In this document: positions 35,189 through 44,987 of the stretch, one piece after another
Layout of the letters: every line of letters begins with the position of its first letter
How positions within the stretch are numbered: position 1 is the stretch's first letter
Position numbers and translations under genes: made by a program
Notes under the pieces: model-generated
What the model saw: the letters and a program-made list of their open reading frames with translations, nothing else
What the model was told of the DNA's origin: nothing
Database searches by the model: none
Source: Nocardioides sp. zg-1230
GTDB taxonomy: Bacteria; Actinomycetota; Actinomycetes; Propionibacteriales; Nocardioidaceae
Length of the DNA stretch: 64,000 nucleotides
Assembly: GCF_013155335.1 (NCBI RefSeq)
Contig: NZ_JABJQZ010000001.1
Location: forward strand, 1,178,001-1,242,000
Direction of reading: 5' to 3'

Positions 35189-36570
35189 CCTGGCTGAGCG
35201 GCGGAGGCTCGGGTCCGCGTGGCCGCCAGCACACCCAGCACCGCGGCGACAGCGGCGAAGGTGAAGACCGTGAGGAACGGATCGAGGCCCTGCCGCTCCG
35301 CGGCGGCGAACGCGGCGCCTGCCACCGACAGGGCGAGGGCGGCGCCGAGGGAGTCGGCGACCGTGAGGGCGGAGGAGTTGAAGCCCCGGTCGCGGTCGGT
35401 CGACGCCTCGAGCATCGCCACCCCGGTGCGCGGGTAGGCGAATCCCATCCCGGCGCCGGCGAGGACGTACGCCGCTGCCGGCAGGACGGCGGACGGGCGC
35501 GCGCCGGCGTCGTGCAGCAGCACGGTGAGGGCGAGCGCCGCAAGGCCGGTGAGGACCAGGCCGGTGCCGACGACCATCGCGCGGGTGTGGGACACGCGCC
35601 GGCCTAGCCGGGACTGGACCTGGCTGGCGCTCGCCCACACGATGCCGACGCACGTCAGCGCGATGCCGGCGCGGCCGGGGGAGAGGCCCCAGTGCTCCTG
35701 CAGGACGTAGACGATGAAGGCCTCGGCGCAGAAGAACGTCGCGGCGAGCAGGCCGCGGGTGGCGATCACCGCGGGCAGGCCCCGGCGCAGGGTGCGGCTG
35801 CCGGCGGGGAGCAGGCGGCCGAGGGACACCCACACGACGGTCAGCGCGGCGAGGGCGCCGAGAGCAGCGATGCCCCGGGTGGAGCCGACCAGCTCGAGGA
35901 CGAGGACCGCGACCGCGCCCAGCAGCGCCCACCACAGGCGTACGGCCGGCGTGGACACGCCCTCGGCGTGCGGCTCGAGGCCGCGCAGCGCCGGAGCGAG
36001 CAGCACCAGGGAGACCGCCACCAGCACGACGGTGCCGAGGAAGACCCAGCGCCACGACCAGACGTCCGCGACGAACGCCGCGAGCGCGGGGCCGAACAGC
36101 GCCGGAAGCACCCAGGCGGCGGCGAACGACGCGAAGACCGCGGGCCGCAACGTGTCGGGGAAGACGAGCCCCACGATCACGTAGAGGCCCACGATCATCG
36201 CGCCGGAGCCGAGGCCCTGCAGCACCCGACCGGCCAGCAGCACCTCCATCGACGGCGCGAGCCCGCACACCAGCAGCCCGGCCGAGAAGAGCGCCAGCGA
36301 CGCCAGCAGCGGCACCACCGGACCCGTGCGGTCGCTCCACATGCCGGCGGCGACCATGCCGACGACGCCGCTGGCGAGCGGCGCGGCGAACGCGAGGGCG
36401 TAGAGGTCGAGGCCACCGAGGTCGCGCGCGACCGTCGGCATCACGGTGGTGACAGCCATCGCCTCGAAGGCCGCGAAGGCGATCAGGCCGAACATCGCGA
36501 TCGTGGTCGCGGCGTAGGCCGGCGAGAGGATGCGCTCGCGCGGCTGGGTCGGAGTCGTGCGGGTGGTCAC
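35182..36570 (-). CDS. MFS transporter, drug-efflux-like
   Basis: 462 residues from GTG 36570. About 14 hydrophobic segments. Motif A-like region between helices 2 and 3 (GMWSDRTGPVVPLL, about 84-97). RVLQGLGSGAMIVGLYVIVGLVFP is the typical helix 4 sequence. The family exports drugs or small molecules by proton antiport; no substrate can be inferred. A promoter with -35 TTGACC and -10 TACCGT sits just before the GTG. The stop codon is supplied by hairpin element A, so the element may have altered the tail. It is divergent from the LLM oxidoreductase gene, a pair often co-regulated, but no regulator is adjacent. Confidence 0.87.
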   Translation of the reverse strand: MTTRTTPTQPRERILSPAYAATTIAMFGLIAFAAFEAMAVTTVMPTVARDLGGLDLYALAFAAPLASGVVGMVAAGMWSDRTGPVVPLLASLALFSAGLLVCGLAPSMEVLLAGRVLQGLGSGAMIVGLYVIVGLVFPDTLRPAVFASFAAAWVLPALFGPALAAFVADVWSWRWVFLGTVVLVAVSLVLLAPALRGLEPHAEGVSTPAVRLWWALLGAVAVLVLELVGSTRGIAALGALAALTVVWVSLGRLLPAGSRTLRRGLPAVIATRGLLAATFFCAEAFIVYVLQEHWGLSPGRAGIALTCVGIVWASASQVQSRLGRRVSHTRAMVVGTGLVLTGLAALALTVLLHDAGARPSAVLPAAAYVLAGAGMGFAYPRTGVAMLEASTDRDRGFNSSALTVADSLGAALALSVAGAAFAAAERQGLDPFLTVFTFAAVAAVLGVLAATRTRASAAQPGT

Positions 36571-36577
36571 CGGCCCG

Positions 36578-36608
36578 ACGGTAGGACCTCCAGTACACCT
36601 GAGGTCAA
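36578..36608 (-). promoter_or_regulatory. Promoter of the MFS gene
   Basis: On the minus strand -35 TTGACC (36608-36603) and -10 TACCGT (36583-36578) are separated by 19 nt. The -10 lies 7 nt before the GTG start, giving a leaderless transcript. This is one of the few windows with both boxes readable. Confidence 0.6.
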
Positions 36609-36645
36609 TCGGAATAAGTGCGGTGCCGGAGACGCTGGGCCCACA

Positions 36646-37680
36646 GTGACTGCCCTCTCCGTGCTCGACCTCGTGCCCGTCCGCAGCGACCAGACCACCG
36701 GTGACGCGATCGCCGCGTCCCGCAGCCTGGCGCAGGTCGCCGACGAGCTCGGCTACCGCCGCTACTGGGTCGCGGAGCACCACAACATGCCGGCCGTGGC
36801 CGCCACCAACCCGCCGGTCCTGATCGCGATGCTGGCCTCGGCGACGGAGCGGATCCGCGTCGGGTCGGGCGGCGTGATGCTGCCCAACCACGCGCCGCTG
36901 GTGGTGGCCGAGCAGTTCGCGCTGCTCGAGGCCGCGTTCCCCGGTCGCATCGACCTCGGCATCGGCCGCGCGCCCGGCACCGACCCGCTCACGAGGTACG
37001 TGCTGCGCGGCGGCAGCGCCGAGTCGGCCGACGAGGCGGTGGCGAAGTTCCCCGAATACGTCGAGGACATCCGCACCCTGATGACGACCGAGGGTGTCGA
37101 GCTGCAGGTCGGCCCGCGTCGCCAGCCGCTGCGGGCCACGCCGTCGGCCCGCACCCTGGCCGACATGTGGCTGCTCGGCTCGAGCGACTACTCCGCCCGC
37201 CTGGCCGCCGAGAAGGGCCTGCCCTACGTCTTCGCGCACCACTTCTCGGGCGAGGGGACCGGCGTCGCCCTCGACCTCTACCGCTCGTCCTACCGCCCGT
37301 CGCCGGAGTACCCCGAGCCGCGGACCTTCCTCACCGTCAACGCCGTCGTCGCCGAGACCGAGGAGGAGGCGCGGCGACGCGCGCTGCCCAACGTGCATCA
37401 GATGATCGCGCTGCGCACCGGCGCTCCGCTCCACCCGCAGCGACTCGTCGAGGAGGCCGAGTCGGTCGAGATGACCGCCGACCAGCGCTCCTTCGGCGAC
37501 GCCATGGCCCGGCGCTGGATCGTCGGCTCGCCCGAGCAGGCGCGGGCCCGCATCGAGGAGCTCGCCGCCGAGCACGGCGTCGACGAGGTGATGGTGCACC
37601 CGGTGGCGGGCGCCGCGTCCGGGACCGACGTACGCACCTCGCCCGCGCGCGAGGAGACGCTGCGCCTGCTCGCCGCCTGA
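36646..37680 (+). CDS. LLM-class flavin-dependent oxidoreductase
   Basis: 344 residues from GTG 36646. It belongs to the bacterial luciferase-like fold (alkanal monooxygenase alpha-type, 'limB' group). Visible: SVLDLVPVRSDQTTGDAIA at the start, YWVAEHHNMPAVA (His-containing active site strand), GSGGVMLPNHAPLVVAEQFALLEA and GRAPGTDPLT. Such enzymes use FMN or F420 and oxidise unknown small substrates. The start is weak in ribosome-binding sequence but fits the conserved N-terminus. It is divergent from the MFS exporter, about 75 bp apart. Confidence 0.88.
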   Translation: MTALSVLDLVPVRSDQTTGDAIAASRSLAQVADELGYRRYWVAEHHNMPAVAATNPPVLIAMLASATERIRVGSGGVMLPNHAPLVVAEQFALLEAAFPGRIDLGIGRAPGTDPLTRYVLRGGSAESADEAVAKFPEYVEDIRTLMTTEGVELQVGPRRQPLRATPSARTLADMWLLGSSDYSARLAAEKGLPYVFAHHFSGEGTGVALDLYRSSYRPSPEYPEPRTFLTVNAVVAETEEEARRRALPNVHQMIALRTGAPLHPQRLVEEAESVEMTADQRSFGDAMARRWIVGSPEQARARIEELAAEHGVDEVMVHPVAGAASGTDVRTSPAREETLRLLAA

Positions 37681-37684
37681 CCGG

Positions 37685-38083
37685 TCAGTGGCGTTCCTCG
37701 AGCCCGACCGCGTCGCGGAGGTCCTCCGCCGCCTCCCGGAGGTCGGGGTCGTCCGCCGCGCGTGAGTCCATCAGCGCGGCGAGGGCCTCGGCGATCACGT
37801 TGAGCTTCTCCTGCATGGCCTCGGTGTTGCGGCGGCCGGCGTTCTCCAGCAGCACCAGCAGCAGCAGCGAGAGCACCGCGCCGAAGGTGTGGATGGCCAG
37901 CTCCCACTTGGTGGTCGACTTCCACAGCGGGTAGCTCGCGGCCCAGATGACGACGATCGCCACGACGACGGCGAAGAACGGCGCCCGGCTGATCACCTTC
38001 GTCGACAGCTCGACGAACCGCTCGAAGGGGTCGAGCCCCTCCTTCTTCCTGCGGCTCTCGGCCGCATCGGTGCGCTGCTCCAT
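37685..38083 (-). CDS. Low-affinity iron permease-like small membrane protein
   Basis: 132 residues. A charged N-terminus contains DPFERFVELSTKVISRAPFFAVVVAIVVIWAAS, a usual start of bacterial 'low affinity iron permease' family members. Two membrane segments (about 35-51 and 63-80) with a WKSTTKWELAIHTFG loop between. A helical acidic C-terminal tail follows. Despite the family name, metal transport by the short bacterial form is unproven. TAGATT lies 6 nt before ATG 38083. It is the only gene between the LLM gene and the two-component pair. Confidence 0.75.
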   Translation of the reverse strand: MEQRTDAAESRRKKEGLDPFERFVELSTKVISRAPFFAVVVAIVVIWAASYPLWKSTTKWELAIHTFGAVLSLLLLVLLENAGRRNTEAMQEKLNVIAEALAALMDSRAADDPDLREAAEDLRDAVGLEERH

Positions 38084-38089
38084 GAGCGG

Positions 38090-38095
38090 AATCTA
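38090..38095 (-). promoter_or_regulatory. -10 box of the small membrane protein gene
   Basis: TAGATT on the minus strand lies 6 nt before the ATG at 38083, consistent with a leaderless transcript. Confidence 0.5.
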
Positions 38096-38118
38096 GTGCC
38101 GCGACGTGGTCGGGGTCC

Positions 38119-38790
38119 TCACCCCTGACGGCCGAGTCCGGCGTCTCGGGCTCGGATGATGACGTCGGCGCGGTCGGTGGCCTGCAGCTTGGCCAGGATG
38201 CTGGTGATGTTGTTGCGGATCGTCTTGGGGGAGAGGAACAGCTCCTGCGCGATCTGGCCGTTCGAGCGACCGGCCGCGATGAGGTCGAGCACCTCGGTCT
38301 CGCGCTCGGTCAGCTCGGGGAAGGGCCGCTCGGGCCGGGCGCTGGGGGCGAGCACCTCCGCGATGCGGGCCGCGAGCGAGGCGCCGAAGACGACGCCCCC
38401 GGCATGCACCGTGGAGACCGCGCGGACGATCTCGTCCTGCTCGGCGCCCTTGCGGAGGTAGCCCCGCGCCCCGGCGCGCAGCGCGGACAGCACCGTGCCG
38501 TCGTCCTCGCCCATGGTCAGCACCAGCACCCCGACCTCCGGGTGGGCCGCCGCCACCGCCCGGGTGGCGTCGATGCCGTTCATCACCGGCATCTGCACGT
38601 CCATGATCACGACGTCCGGCCGGTGTTCGTCGACGAGCGCGACGGCCTCCGCGCCGTCGGACGCGCGGGCGACCACGTCGATCCCGGGCAGCGGGTCGAG
38701 CAGCGAGGCGAGGCCGTCGCGGAAGACGGGGTGGTCGTCGGCGATCAGCAACCGCACCGGCGTCGTCGGCTGGGTCGGCGGCTGGGTCAT
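38119..38790 (-). CDS. NarL/LuxR-type response regulator
   Basis: 223 residues. The receiver domain has acidic pair DD (about 18-19), phosphorylated Asp64 in VIMDVQMP and Lys in YLRKGAE. The C-terminal LuxR helix-turn-helix has FPELTERETEVLDLIAAGRSNGQIA and SPKTIRNNI. It overlaps the upstream histidine kinase by 4 nt, so they are cognate partners. In this orientation the kinase gene comes first. The target is unknown; the downstream genes are not obviously in the same operon. Confidence 0.93.
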   Translation of the reverse strand: MTQPPTQPTTPVRLLIADDHPVFRDGLASLLDPLPGIDVVARASDGAEAVALVDEHRPDVVIMDVQMPVMNGIDATRAVAAAHPEVGVLVLTMGEDDGTVLSALRAGARGYLRKGAEQDEIVRAVSTVHAGGVVFGASLAARIAEVLAPSARPERPFPELTERETEVLDLIAAGRSNGQIAQELFLSPKTIRNNITSILAKLQATDRADVIIRARDAGLGRQG

Positions 38791-40841
38791 CGGGCGCTCC
38801 TCACGGGCTCGGCGGGGGGACTGGTCCGGGTGGCGGTGCCGTACGGCAGCACCGCACGGACGGTGGTGCCGCCGGACTCCGGGCACAGCACCTCGCAGCG
38901 GCCGCCGAGCTCCTCGGCGCGCTCGCGCAGCGACAGCAGGCCGACACCGGCGGTGACGTCGGGACCGATGCCGCGGCCGTCGTCCGCGACGGTGACGGTC
39001 AGCGCGCACCCGTCGCCCGTGAGGCGTACGTCGACGTGGCGGGCGTCGGCGTGCTTCACCACGTTGGCCAGCGCCTCCGACACGATCCGGTAGGCCGCGA
39101 CCTCGACGGCCGCGGGCAGTCCCGTCACGTCCGCGGCCGACACGTCCAGGTCGACCTCGGACCGCACCCGCTCGGCCTGCTGGCGCACCGCGGCCTCCAG
39201 CCCCAGGTCGTCGAGCGCGGGTGGGCGCAGGTCGTGCACGAGGCGGCGTACGTCGTCGAGGGCGTCGCTCACCTCGCTGCGGGCGAGCCCCACCAGCTCG
39301 CGGGCGCGCCCGGGGTCGGTGTCGATGGCGTTGCCGGCGGCCTGGAGTCGCAGCGCGACCCCACCCAGCACCGGGCCGAGGCCGTCGTGCAGGTCGCGGC
39401 GGATCCGGCGGCGGTCGTCCTCGCGGCCGAGCACGAGCCGCTCGCGGCTGGTCTGGAGCTCGGCCGCGAGCAGGCCGGCGCGGATGGCGACCGCCGCCTG
39501 CCGCACGAGGTCGACCAGCAGGCCCTGGTCGCGCCGCGACAGCATCGAGCGGTAGCCCTGGGCGGGCAGCACGAGCCGGCCGACGCGCTCGTCCTGGTAG
39601 GCGATGTCGATCTCCTGGACCTCCGCGGGTGGGGTGCCGTGCGAGGCGGACAGCAGGCCGCCGTCGGGGGTGAGGACTTCGACGCGGACGTGACGGACCT
39701 TGAACGTGTCCGCCACCGCGGATGCGAGCGCGGGGAGCTGCTCGTCGACGGTCCCGATGGTCTCCAGCCGGGCCGCGAGCGCGGAAACCGCGCCGTACCG
39801 GTCGCTGCGCCGACCGAGCAGCACGCGGTGGACGAGCCCGCCGAGCCAGGCGCGGAGCGGCCCGTAGACGACGACGGCCAGCACCAGCACGACGAGCGTG
39901 ACGTCGCGCTGGTCGAGCCGGTCGCCCAGCAGGGCGGTGCCGGCCGCCAGCACGGCGAGGTCGACGGCGACCACGATCGCCGCCACGACGGCGGTGGTGA
40001 GGGTCCAGGCGACGAGGGCGTCGACGTCGCCCAGCCCGGGTCGCAGCAGACCGATCGTCACCGAGACCGCGAGCGCCGCGACGGCCAGGTCGAGCAGGAT
40101 CGAGGTGACGGCCCCGCCGACGGAGAGGGTGACGGCCGCCAGGACCATCAGCACGCACATGATGCCGGCCCACAGCAGCCACCTCAGCTGCGTGCGCTCC
40201 GTCGCCGGCGCCTGCCGGTGCCGCGCCCACACCAGCCCGACCGCGGCGACGATCGAACCGAGCGTCACGACCTGGGTGACGCGGAGCATCGCCTCGGCGG
40301 CGGCATCGGACCACGGGAAGGCGACGAGCTCGGTCGAGCCCACCGGCTCGCCGGCGGCGAGCACCACGGAGTCGGGAGCCAGCTGCAGCGCGACCGGCAG
40401 TGCGAGCGAGGCGCCGACGACGACCATCGCGGCGATCCGCCAGCGGCCGGGGAGCAGGCGTCCCGTGGGGTAGAGGAGCAGGAGCGCGACGAGGCCCGTC
40501 AGCAGCAGTGCTCCCAGCCGCGCGACGAACCAGTAGGCGAAGTCGGTGCCCGGGAGGTCGTGGGCGAGGCTGTAGGAGATCCAGCCGTCGAGCGCTCCGT
40601 CGATGGTCCACACCAGGGCGACCACGCCGAGGATCCGGCCCACGGTGTCGCGCGGCCGCGCGAGCAGCACCACGACGGAGGCCGCGGCGAGCAGGAGGCC
40701 CGGCAGCGCCGTCGGCGTTGCCAGACCGGTCGAGGCGGCGGCCCGCTCGGCGTCGGTGGTGCTGAGGTCGAGCCACACCGCGGTGACGACCGCGGCGAGT
40801 GCGACCGCCGCCACCGCGACGGGCTCGAGGAGTCTGCTCAC
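38787..40841 (-). CDS. Multi-pass sensor histidine kinase (HisKA_3 type)
   Basis: 684 residues from GTG 40841. The N-terminal half has about ten hydrophobic helices. A GAF-like cytoplasmic region (about 350-470) follows. Then comes a NarX/LiaS-type dimerisation region with the phosphate-accepting His near 483 (RRIRRDLHDGLGP) and an HATPase domain with ADDGRGIGPDVTAGVGLLSLRERAEELGG. The partner regulator overlaps its 3' end. The large membrane part resembles intramembrane sensors of envelope or lipid state. The ligand is unknown. Confidence 0.9.
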   Translation of the reverse strand: MSRLLEPVAVAAVALAAVVTAVWLDLSTTDAERAAASTGLATPTALPGLLLAAASVVVLLARPRDTVGRILGVVALVWTIDGALDGWISYSLAHDLPGTDFAYWFVARLGALLLTGLVALLLLYPTGRLLPGRWRIAAMVVVGASLALPVALQLAPDSVVLAAGEPVGSTELVAFPWSDAAAEAMLRVTQVVTLGSIVAAVGLVWARHRQAPATERTQLRWLLWAGIMCVLMVLAAVTLSVGGAVTSILLDLAVAALAVSVTIGLLRPGLGDVDALVAWTLTTAVVAAIVVAVDLAVLAAGTALLGDRLDQRDVTLVVLVLAVVVYGPLRAWLGGLVHRVLLGRRSDRYGAVSALAARLETIGTVDEQLPALASAVADTFKVRHVRVEVLTPDGGLLSASHGTPPAEVQEIDIAYQDERVGRLVLPAQGYRSMLSRRDQGLLVDLVRQAAVAIRAGLLAAELQTSRERLVLGREDDRRRIRRDLHDGLGPVLGGVALRLQAAGNAIDTDPGRARELVGLARSEVSDALDDVRRLVHDLRPPALDDLGLEAAVRQQAERVRSEVDLDVSAADVTGLPAAVEVAAYRIVSEALANVVKHADARHVDVRLTGDGCALTVTVADDGRGIGPDVTAGVGLLSLRERAEELGGRCEVLCPESGGTTVRAVLPYGTATRTSPPAEPVRSAR

Positions 40842-41023
40842 GCGAGCAGTATCACCGCGCAGGGGTCCCGTCGTCAGGGGACTGCTGTCCCTCCTCGACG
40901 GGACACCACGAGGGGACCGGCGACGGGACCGCTCTCCCTGGGGGCCGGGTCGTCGGGACGGCGACAGTTCCGGTGTGCCGCAGACCGCGGCTCCCGCACA
41001 TCACCTCGACAGGAGTCACCACC

Positions 41024-41641
41024 GTGACGATCCAGCACTCTCCCGCTCCCGCTCGTTCCGACGTCACCACCCCGGCGCCGACCGGCACGAGCCGCCGCCC
41101 GTACGCCGTCCACGGCCGGGTGCTCGCCGCCGGTGCCTTCGCTTGGGCGGCGACCATGGCCGTTGTCGGCATCGACCCGCAGGGCCATGGCGAAGAGGTG
41201 GCGTTCTCGCTGTCCTCGGGCCTCTTCCAGGTCGGTCTGCTCTTCCTGCTGCGGACCCTGTGGCGCACCAAGGCCCTCGGCGAGGGACGGGTCGCGCGTG
41301 CCGTCCTCCGCGTCGAGGCCGTCGCCGTCGGTCTGGCCATCTGCTCCACGGCGAGCGACGGGCTGGGGCTGACCGACTTCGACAAGGTCGGCTTCGTCAT
41401 CCTCGACGCCTTCTGGCCGCTGTCGATGCTGGGCATGTTCCTCATCGGCATCCGGATCGCGATCGCCGGCCGCTGGACGGGCGTCACGCGCTTCTGGCCG
41501 ATGGTCGCCGAGAGCTGGGCGGTCGTCACGGTCCCCACACTCGTGCTGCTCGGCGACTCGGTGGCTCACGTCGTGGCCGTCGTCCACCTGCTCGTCGGCT
41601 ACACCGTCCTCGGCGTGCTGGTCAGCCGCAAGACCGACTGA
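41024..41641 (+). CDS. Membrane protein, unknown function
   Basis: 205 residues from GTG 41024, with AGGAG 8 nt upstream. A polar Pro/Thr-rich N-terminus of about 30 residues, then about five membrane helices (34-52, 60-82, 96-112, 118-142, 155-185). The sequence ends in VSRKTD. I do not recognise a family. It lies divergent from the kinase gene at 40841 and convergent with the ABC permease; it could be a target of the adjacent two-component system, but this is guesswork. A clear terminator follows. Confidence 0.72.
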   Translation: MTIQHSPAPARSDVTTPAPTGTSRRPYAVHGRVLAAGAFAWAATMAVVGIDPQGHGEEVAFSLSSGLFQVGLLFLLRTLWRTKALGEGRVARAVLRVEAVAVGLAICSTASDGLGLTDFDKVGFVILDAFWPLSMLGMFLIGIRIAIAGRWTGVTRFWPMVAESWAVVTVPTLVLLGDSVAHVVAVVHLLVGYTVLGVLVSRKTD

Positions 41642-41656
41642 CGACCCCCACCAGAA

Positions 41657-41691
41657 GGCCCCGGACCCCTCCCCCGAGGAGGTCCGGGGCC
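41657..41691. terminator. Bidirectional hairpin terminator
   Basis: GGCCCCGGACC (41657-41667) pairs with GGTCCGGGGCC (41681-41691), an 11-bp perfect stem with a 13-nt loop. It lies between convergent genes ending at 41641 and 41715. Confidence 0.87.
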
Positions 41692-41714
41692 CTCGTCGTG
41701 CGCTCGCGTCGTGA

Positions 41715-44129
41715 TCAGTCGAGCGCGAGACCGGCAGCCGGCGTCACGCGCGCGGCGCGTCGGGCGGGTACGACGCACGCGGCCAGGCCGGCGACGGCGG
41801 CGACCGCCGCGACGGCCCCGACCTGCCAGACCGGGACGGTGAAGGCAGCGTCCTCGACGACCGAGGACACCATCACCTGCACCCCGACCCACGCGAACAC
41901 CAGCCCGATGGCGGTGCCCATCAGCGCCGCCACCGACGACAGCAGCAGCCCCTCGGCCGCCATCGCCCGTCCGAGCTGCCGGCGCGTCAGGCCCATCGCC
42001 CGGAGCAGGGCGTTCTCCCGGGCCCGTTCCAGCACGGAGAGGCCGAGGGTGTTGGCGATCCCGACCAGCGCGATCACGATCGCGACGGCCAGCAACCCGA
42101 CCACCGCGCCGGTGAGGATGTCGAGCTGGAGGTAGACCCAGCTCCGGTTGCTGTGTCCGCCGTCGAGCTCCGCGCCGGCCGCCCCGGCCAGCGCCGCCAG
42201 GTCGCCTGCCAGGTCCTCGGCGTCGGCACCGTCGCTCGCCCGGGCCCACACCGCCATGGGCCGCGGGTCCTGCTCGAGCGACGCGAGGGTCGCGGTGGAC
42301 ACGAGGCCCGCCCGTCCCCACCCGCTCCCGGTCTCCACCTCCATGAGGTGCTCCCGGCCGCCCACCGTCACGGCCACCTCGCCGTCGTCCCACACGCGCT
42401 CGGCCACCCGGGCCGGCAGGTCCTCGACGACCTCGTAGGGCAGCAGCAGCACCCCGTCGTCGGGCTCGAGGTGGGCGGGCCCGCGCGCGACCCCCTGCCC
42501 ACCGGCCGACCCGAGGAGCGGCAGGTCGAACGTCCCGATCCTCGCCGGGGCACCGTCCAGCCCGGTCGCCCCGGCGACTCCGGTCGTGGCGGCCACGCGG
42601 TCGACGAGGCCACCGTCCAGGGGCTCGGCACCCGCCGTGACGGTGACGTCGAGCGGGTAGGACCGGTCCATGTCGGTGTCGATCGCGGTGCGCGAGGACG
42701 CCAGCCCGGTCAGGACGGCCGTGGTCAGGGTGACCCCGACGAGCAGCGACGCCGCGGTGGTCGCCGTACGCCGCGGGTTGCGCACGGCGTTGCCGGTGGC
42801 CAGCCGCCGGACCGGACCGGCGCCCGGGAGCCCGCCGACGAGGCGGACGAGACGCGGCACCAGCACAGGCCCCAGCAGCAGCACGCCGACGAAGGACACG
42901 ATGCCGCCGGCCAGCATCGCCGGCACCGAGCTCGCGGCGACCGCGACGCCGAGCAGCGCGACCCCCGCCGTGATCGCCAGTGCCGCAAGGGCCAGGCGCC
43001 AGCGTCCGGCCGCGGACCGTACGTCGACCCCGGTGTCGGGGCGCAGCGCAGCCAGGGGTGGGACCCGGGTCGCGGTGCGGGTCGGCAGCCAGGCGGCGCC
43101 GAGCGTGACCAGGGTGCCGACCGCGAACGCCGTACCGGTCCACACCGGGTCGAGCGCAGCCGCTCCCATGTCGGTGAACCAGTGCCGCACGACGGCCACC
43201 AGCCCGACCCCGGCGACGGCGCCGACGGCGACGCCGAGCGTGGCGGCCGCCAGGCCGAGTGCCAGCGCCTCGAGCCGGATCGCGCGGCGCAGCTGGCGGC
43301 GGGTGACGCCGACGCAGCGCAGCAGCGCGAAGTCGCGCATCCGCTGGGCGAAGAGGATGGCGAAGGTGTTGGTGATGACCAGCACGCCGACGAAGAGGGC
43401 GATCACCACGAAGAGCAGCGCCATGATCGCGATGACGTCCACGCCGCGGGAGATCTCCGCCTGCCGGGCAGCGACCCAGTCTGCGGCCGTCTCGACGGTC
43501 GCGCCGCGGGCGACGTTGCCGGCCTGCTCCTCGGTGCCGCCCCACGCCACGGCGTCGACCCAGAGGGTGTCCTCGAAGCGGCGCAGGTCGTCCCACGGCA
43601 CGTAGAGCGCGGCGCCCATCGCCGCCGGGCTGTCGACGAGGCCGACCACCTCGACGTCGGTGGCAGCGGGCCCGCTGCCGATCCGGACGACGTCGCCGAG
43701 GGCGACGCCGCTGCTCTTCGCGCGGTTGACGTCGGCCAGCGCCTCGCCCGCGGCGGTGGGGAAGCGGCCGTCCTCGAGCTCCTGCCACTGCAGGCGCGGA
43801 TCGAGGGAGGCCTCGGCGACGTCCACCGACTGCGCGAGCTGGACGCCGTCGCGGCTGACCGGCTCCATGGCGTAGCCGAGCGTCAGTGCCGGGAGTCCCT
43901 CGTCGGCGGCTGCGTCGACGAGGCGCTCGACGTCGCGGGGAGCGTCCGGCGTGACGACGAGGTCGACAGCGCGGACGGGTGCGCCGGCGTCGGCGGTCAA
44001 CCCGGACCGGGTTGCCCCGGTGAGCATGCCGATGACGACGATGAAGGCCACGCCGATGACGACGGCCACCGACGCGGCGACGTACCGGCGGGTGTGGTGG
44101 CGCATCGACGCCAGGAGCACGGTGCGCAT
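41715..44129 (-). CDS. ABC transporter permease, FtsX/MacB-type double domain
   Basis: 804 residues from ATG 44129. Two FtsX-like permease modules are visible. Each has three C-terminal membrane helices and a PARRAAR/PTRTATR type ending: the first near 300-360, the second near 700-800 ([18 protein letters not shown]). A first membrane helix starts the protein ([17 protein letters not shown]), and two extracytoplasmic regions (about 40-230 and 500-670) lie between. [17 protein letters not shown] is the matching first-module motif. It overlaps the ATPase gene by 1 nt (TGATG). Members of this type export peptides or lipids or signal stress. The HK-RR pair upstream probably regulates it. Confidence 0.92.
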   Translation of the reverse strand: MRTVLLASMRHHTRRYVAASVAVVIGVAFIVVIGMLTGATRSGLTADAGAPVRAVDLVVTPDAPRDVERLVDAAADEGLPALTLGYAMEPVSRDGVQLAQSVDVAEASLDPRLQWQELEDGRFPTAAGEALADVNRAKSSGVALGDVVRIGSGPAATDVEVVGLVDSPAAMGAALYVPWDDLRRFEDTLWVDAVAWGGTEEQAGNVARGATVETAADWVAARQAEISRGVDVIAIMALLFVVIALFVGVLVITNTFAILFAQRMRDFALLRCVGVTRRQLRRAIRLEALALGLAAATLGVAVGAVAGVGLVAVVRHWFTDMGAAALDPVWTGTAFAVGTLVTLGAAWLPTRTATRVPPLAALRPDTGVDVRSAAGRWRLALAALAITAGVALLGVAVAASSVPAMLAGGIVSFVGVLLLGPVLVPRLVRLVGGLPGAGPVRRLATGNAVRNPRRTATTAASLLVGVTLTTAVLTGLASSRTAIDTDMDRSYPLDVTVTAGAEPLDGGLVDRVAATTGVAGATGLDGAPARIGTFDLPLLGSAGGQGVARGPAHLEPDDGVLLLPYEVVEDLPARVAERVWDDGEVAVTVGGREHLMEVETGSGWGRAGLVSTATLASLEQDPRPMAVWARASDGADAEDLAGDLAALAGAAGAELDGGHSNRSWVYLQLDILTGAVVGLLAVAIVIALVGIANTLGLSVLERARENALLRAMGLTRRQLGRAMAAEGLLLSSVAALMGTAIGLVFAWVGVQVMVSSVVEDAAFTVPVWQVGAVAAVAAVAGLAACVVPARRAARVTPAAGLALD

Positions 44130-44875
44130 CAGGCGCTCCGCCCGCGCAGCGCGGCGACGAGCTCGTCCTGGCCGGGGTCGGTGAGGTGGGCGGTGACCGC
44201 GCCGTCGTGGATCACCACCACGTCGTCGGCGTACGCCGCCGCGGCGAGCTCGTGGGTCACCATGACCACCGTCATGCCGAGCTCGCGCACCGAGCTGCGC
44301 AGGTGGCCGAGCACCTCGGCGCTGGCCTCGCTGTCGAGGTTGCCGGTCGGCTCGTCCGCGAAGACGATGTCGGGCTGCGTGACCAGGGCGCGGGCGATCG
44401 CGACGCGCTGCTGCTGCCCGCCGGACAGCTGGCTGGGCAGGTGGCCGACGCGGTCGGCGAGGCCGAGCACGCCGACCACCTGGTCGTAGCGCTCCCGGTC
44501 GACCGCGCGACCGGCGAGCTCGAGCGGGAGCACGATGTTCTGGCCGGCGGTGAGCATCGGCAGCAGGTTGAAGGCCTGGAAGACGAAGCCGATGTGCTCG
44601 CGGCGGAAGATCGTCAGGGCGGTGTCGTCGAGGCCGGCGAGGTCGCGCCCGGCCACGGTGACCGCGCCGGAGGTGGCGGCGTCGAGTCCGGCCAGGCAGT
44701 GCATCAGGGTGGACTTCCCGGAGCCGCTCGGCCCCATGATCGCGGTGAAGCGCCCGGCCGGGAGGTCGAGGTCGACGCCGCGCAGGGCGTGCACGGCGTT
44801 GTCGCCCGCTCCGTAGGTGCGGGTCAGGCCGCGGGCGCTGGCGGCGGTGCGGGTCTTCTGTGCTGTCGTCGTCAT
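44129..44875 (-). CDS. ABC transporter ATP-binding protein (MacB/LolD-like)
   Basis: 248 residues. Walker [10 protein letters not shown] (about 48-56), Q-loop [10 protein letters not shown], signature [15 protein letters not shown], Walker [14 protein letters not shown]-loop THE. This set and LDSEAS matches the LolD/MacB exporters paired with FtsX-type permeases. It is the first gene of the two-gene ABC unit and follows the response regulator gene by 112 bp. ATG 44875; no strong promoter was seen in the gap. Confidence 0.95.
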   Translation of the reverse strand: MTTTAQKTRTAASARGLTRTYGAGDNAVHALRGVDLDLPAGRFTAIMGPSGSGKSTLMHCLAGLDAATSGAVTVAGRDLAGLDDTALTIFRREHIGFVFQAFNLLPMLTAGQNIVLPLELAGRAVDRERYDQVVGVLGLADRVGHLPSQLSGGQQQRVAIARALVTQPDIVFADEPTGNLDSEASAEVLGHLRSSVRELGMTVVMVTHELAAAAYADDVVVIHDGAVTAHLTDPGQDELVAALRGRSA

Positions 44876-44987
44876 GGGGACAACGCTCGTCGAGCGCGGC
44901 CTCCGGGGCGTCGGCCCGCGGCACGGACCCGGCGTCCGACGGCGGGCCCACCACGCGCGGTCGGCGTACGACCACGGGAGGACGCGG

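Noticed and set aside
37685..38083. Confirmed iron transporter
   Set aside because: The family label is weak: the protein has two short helices and no evident metal ligands, so only a family-level name is given.
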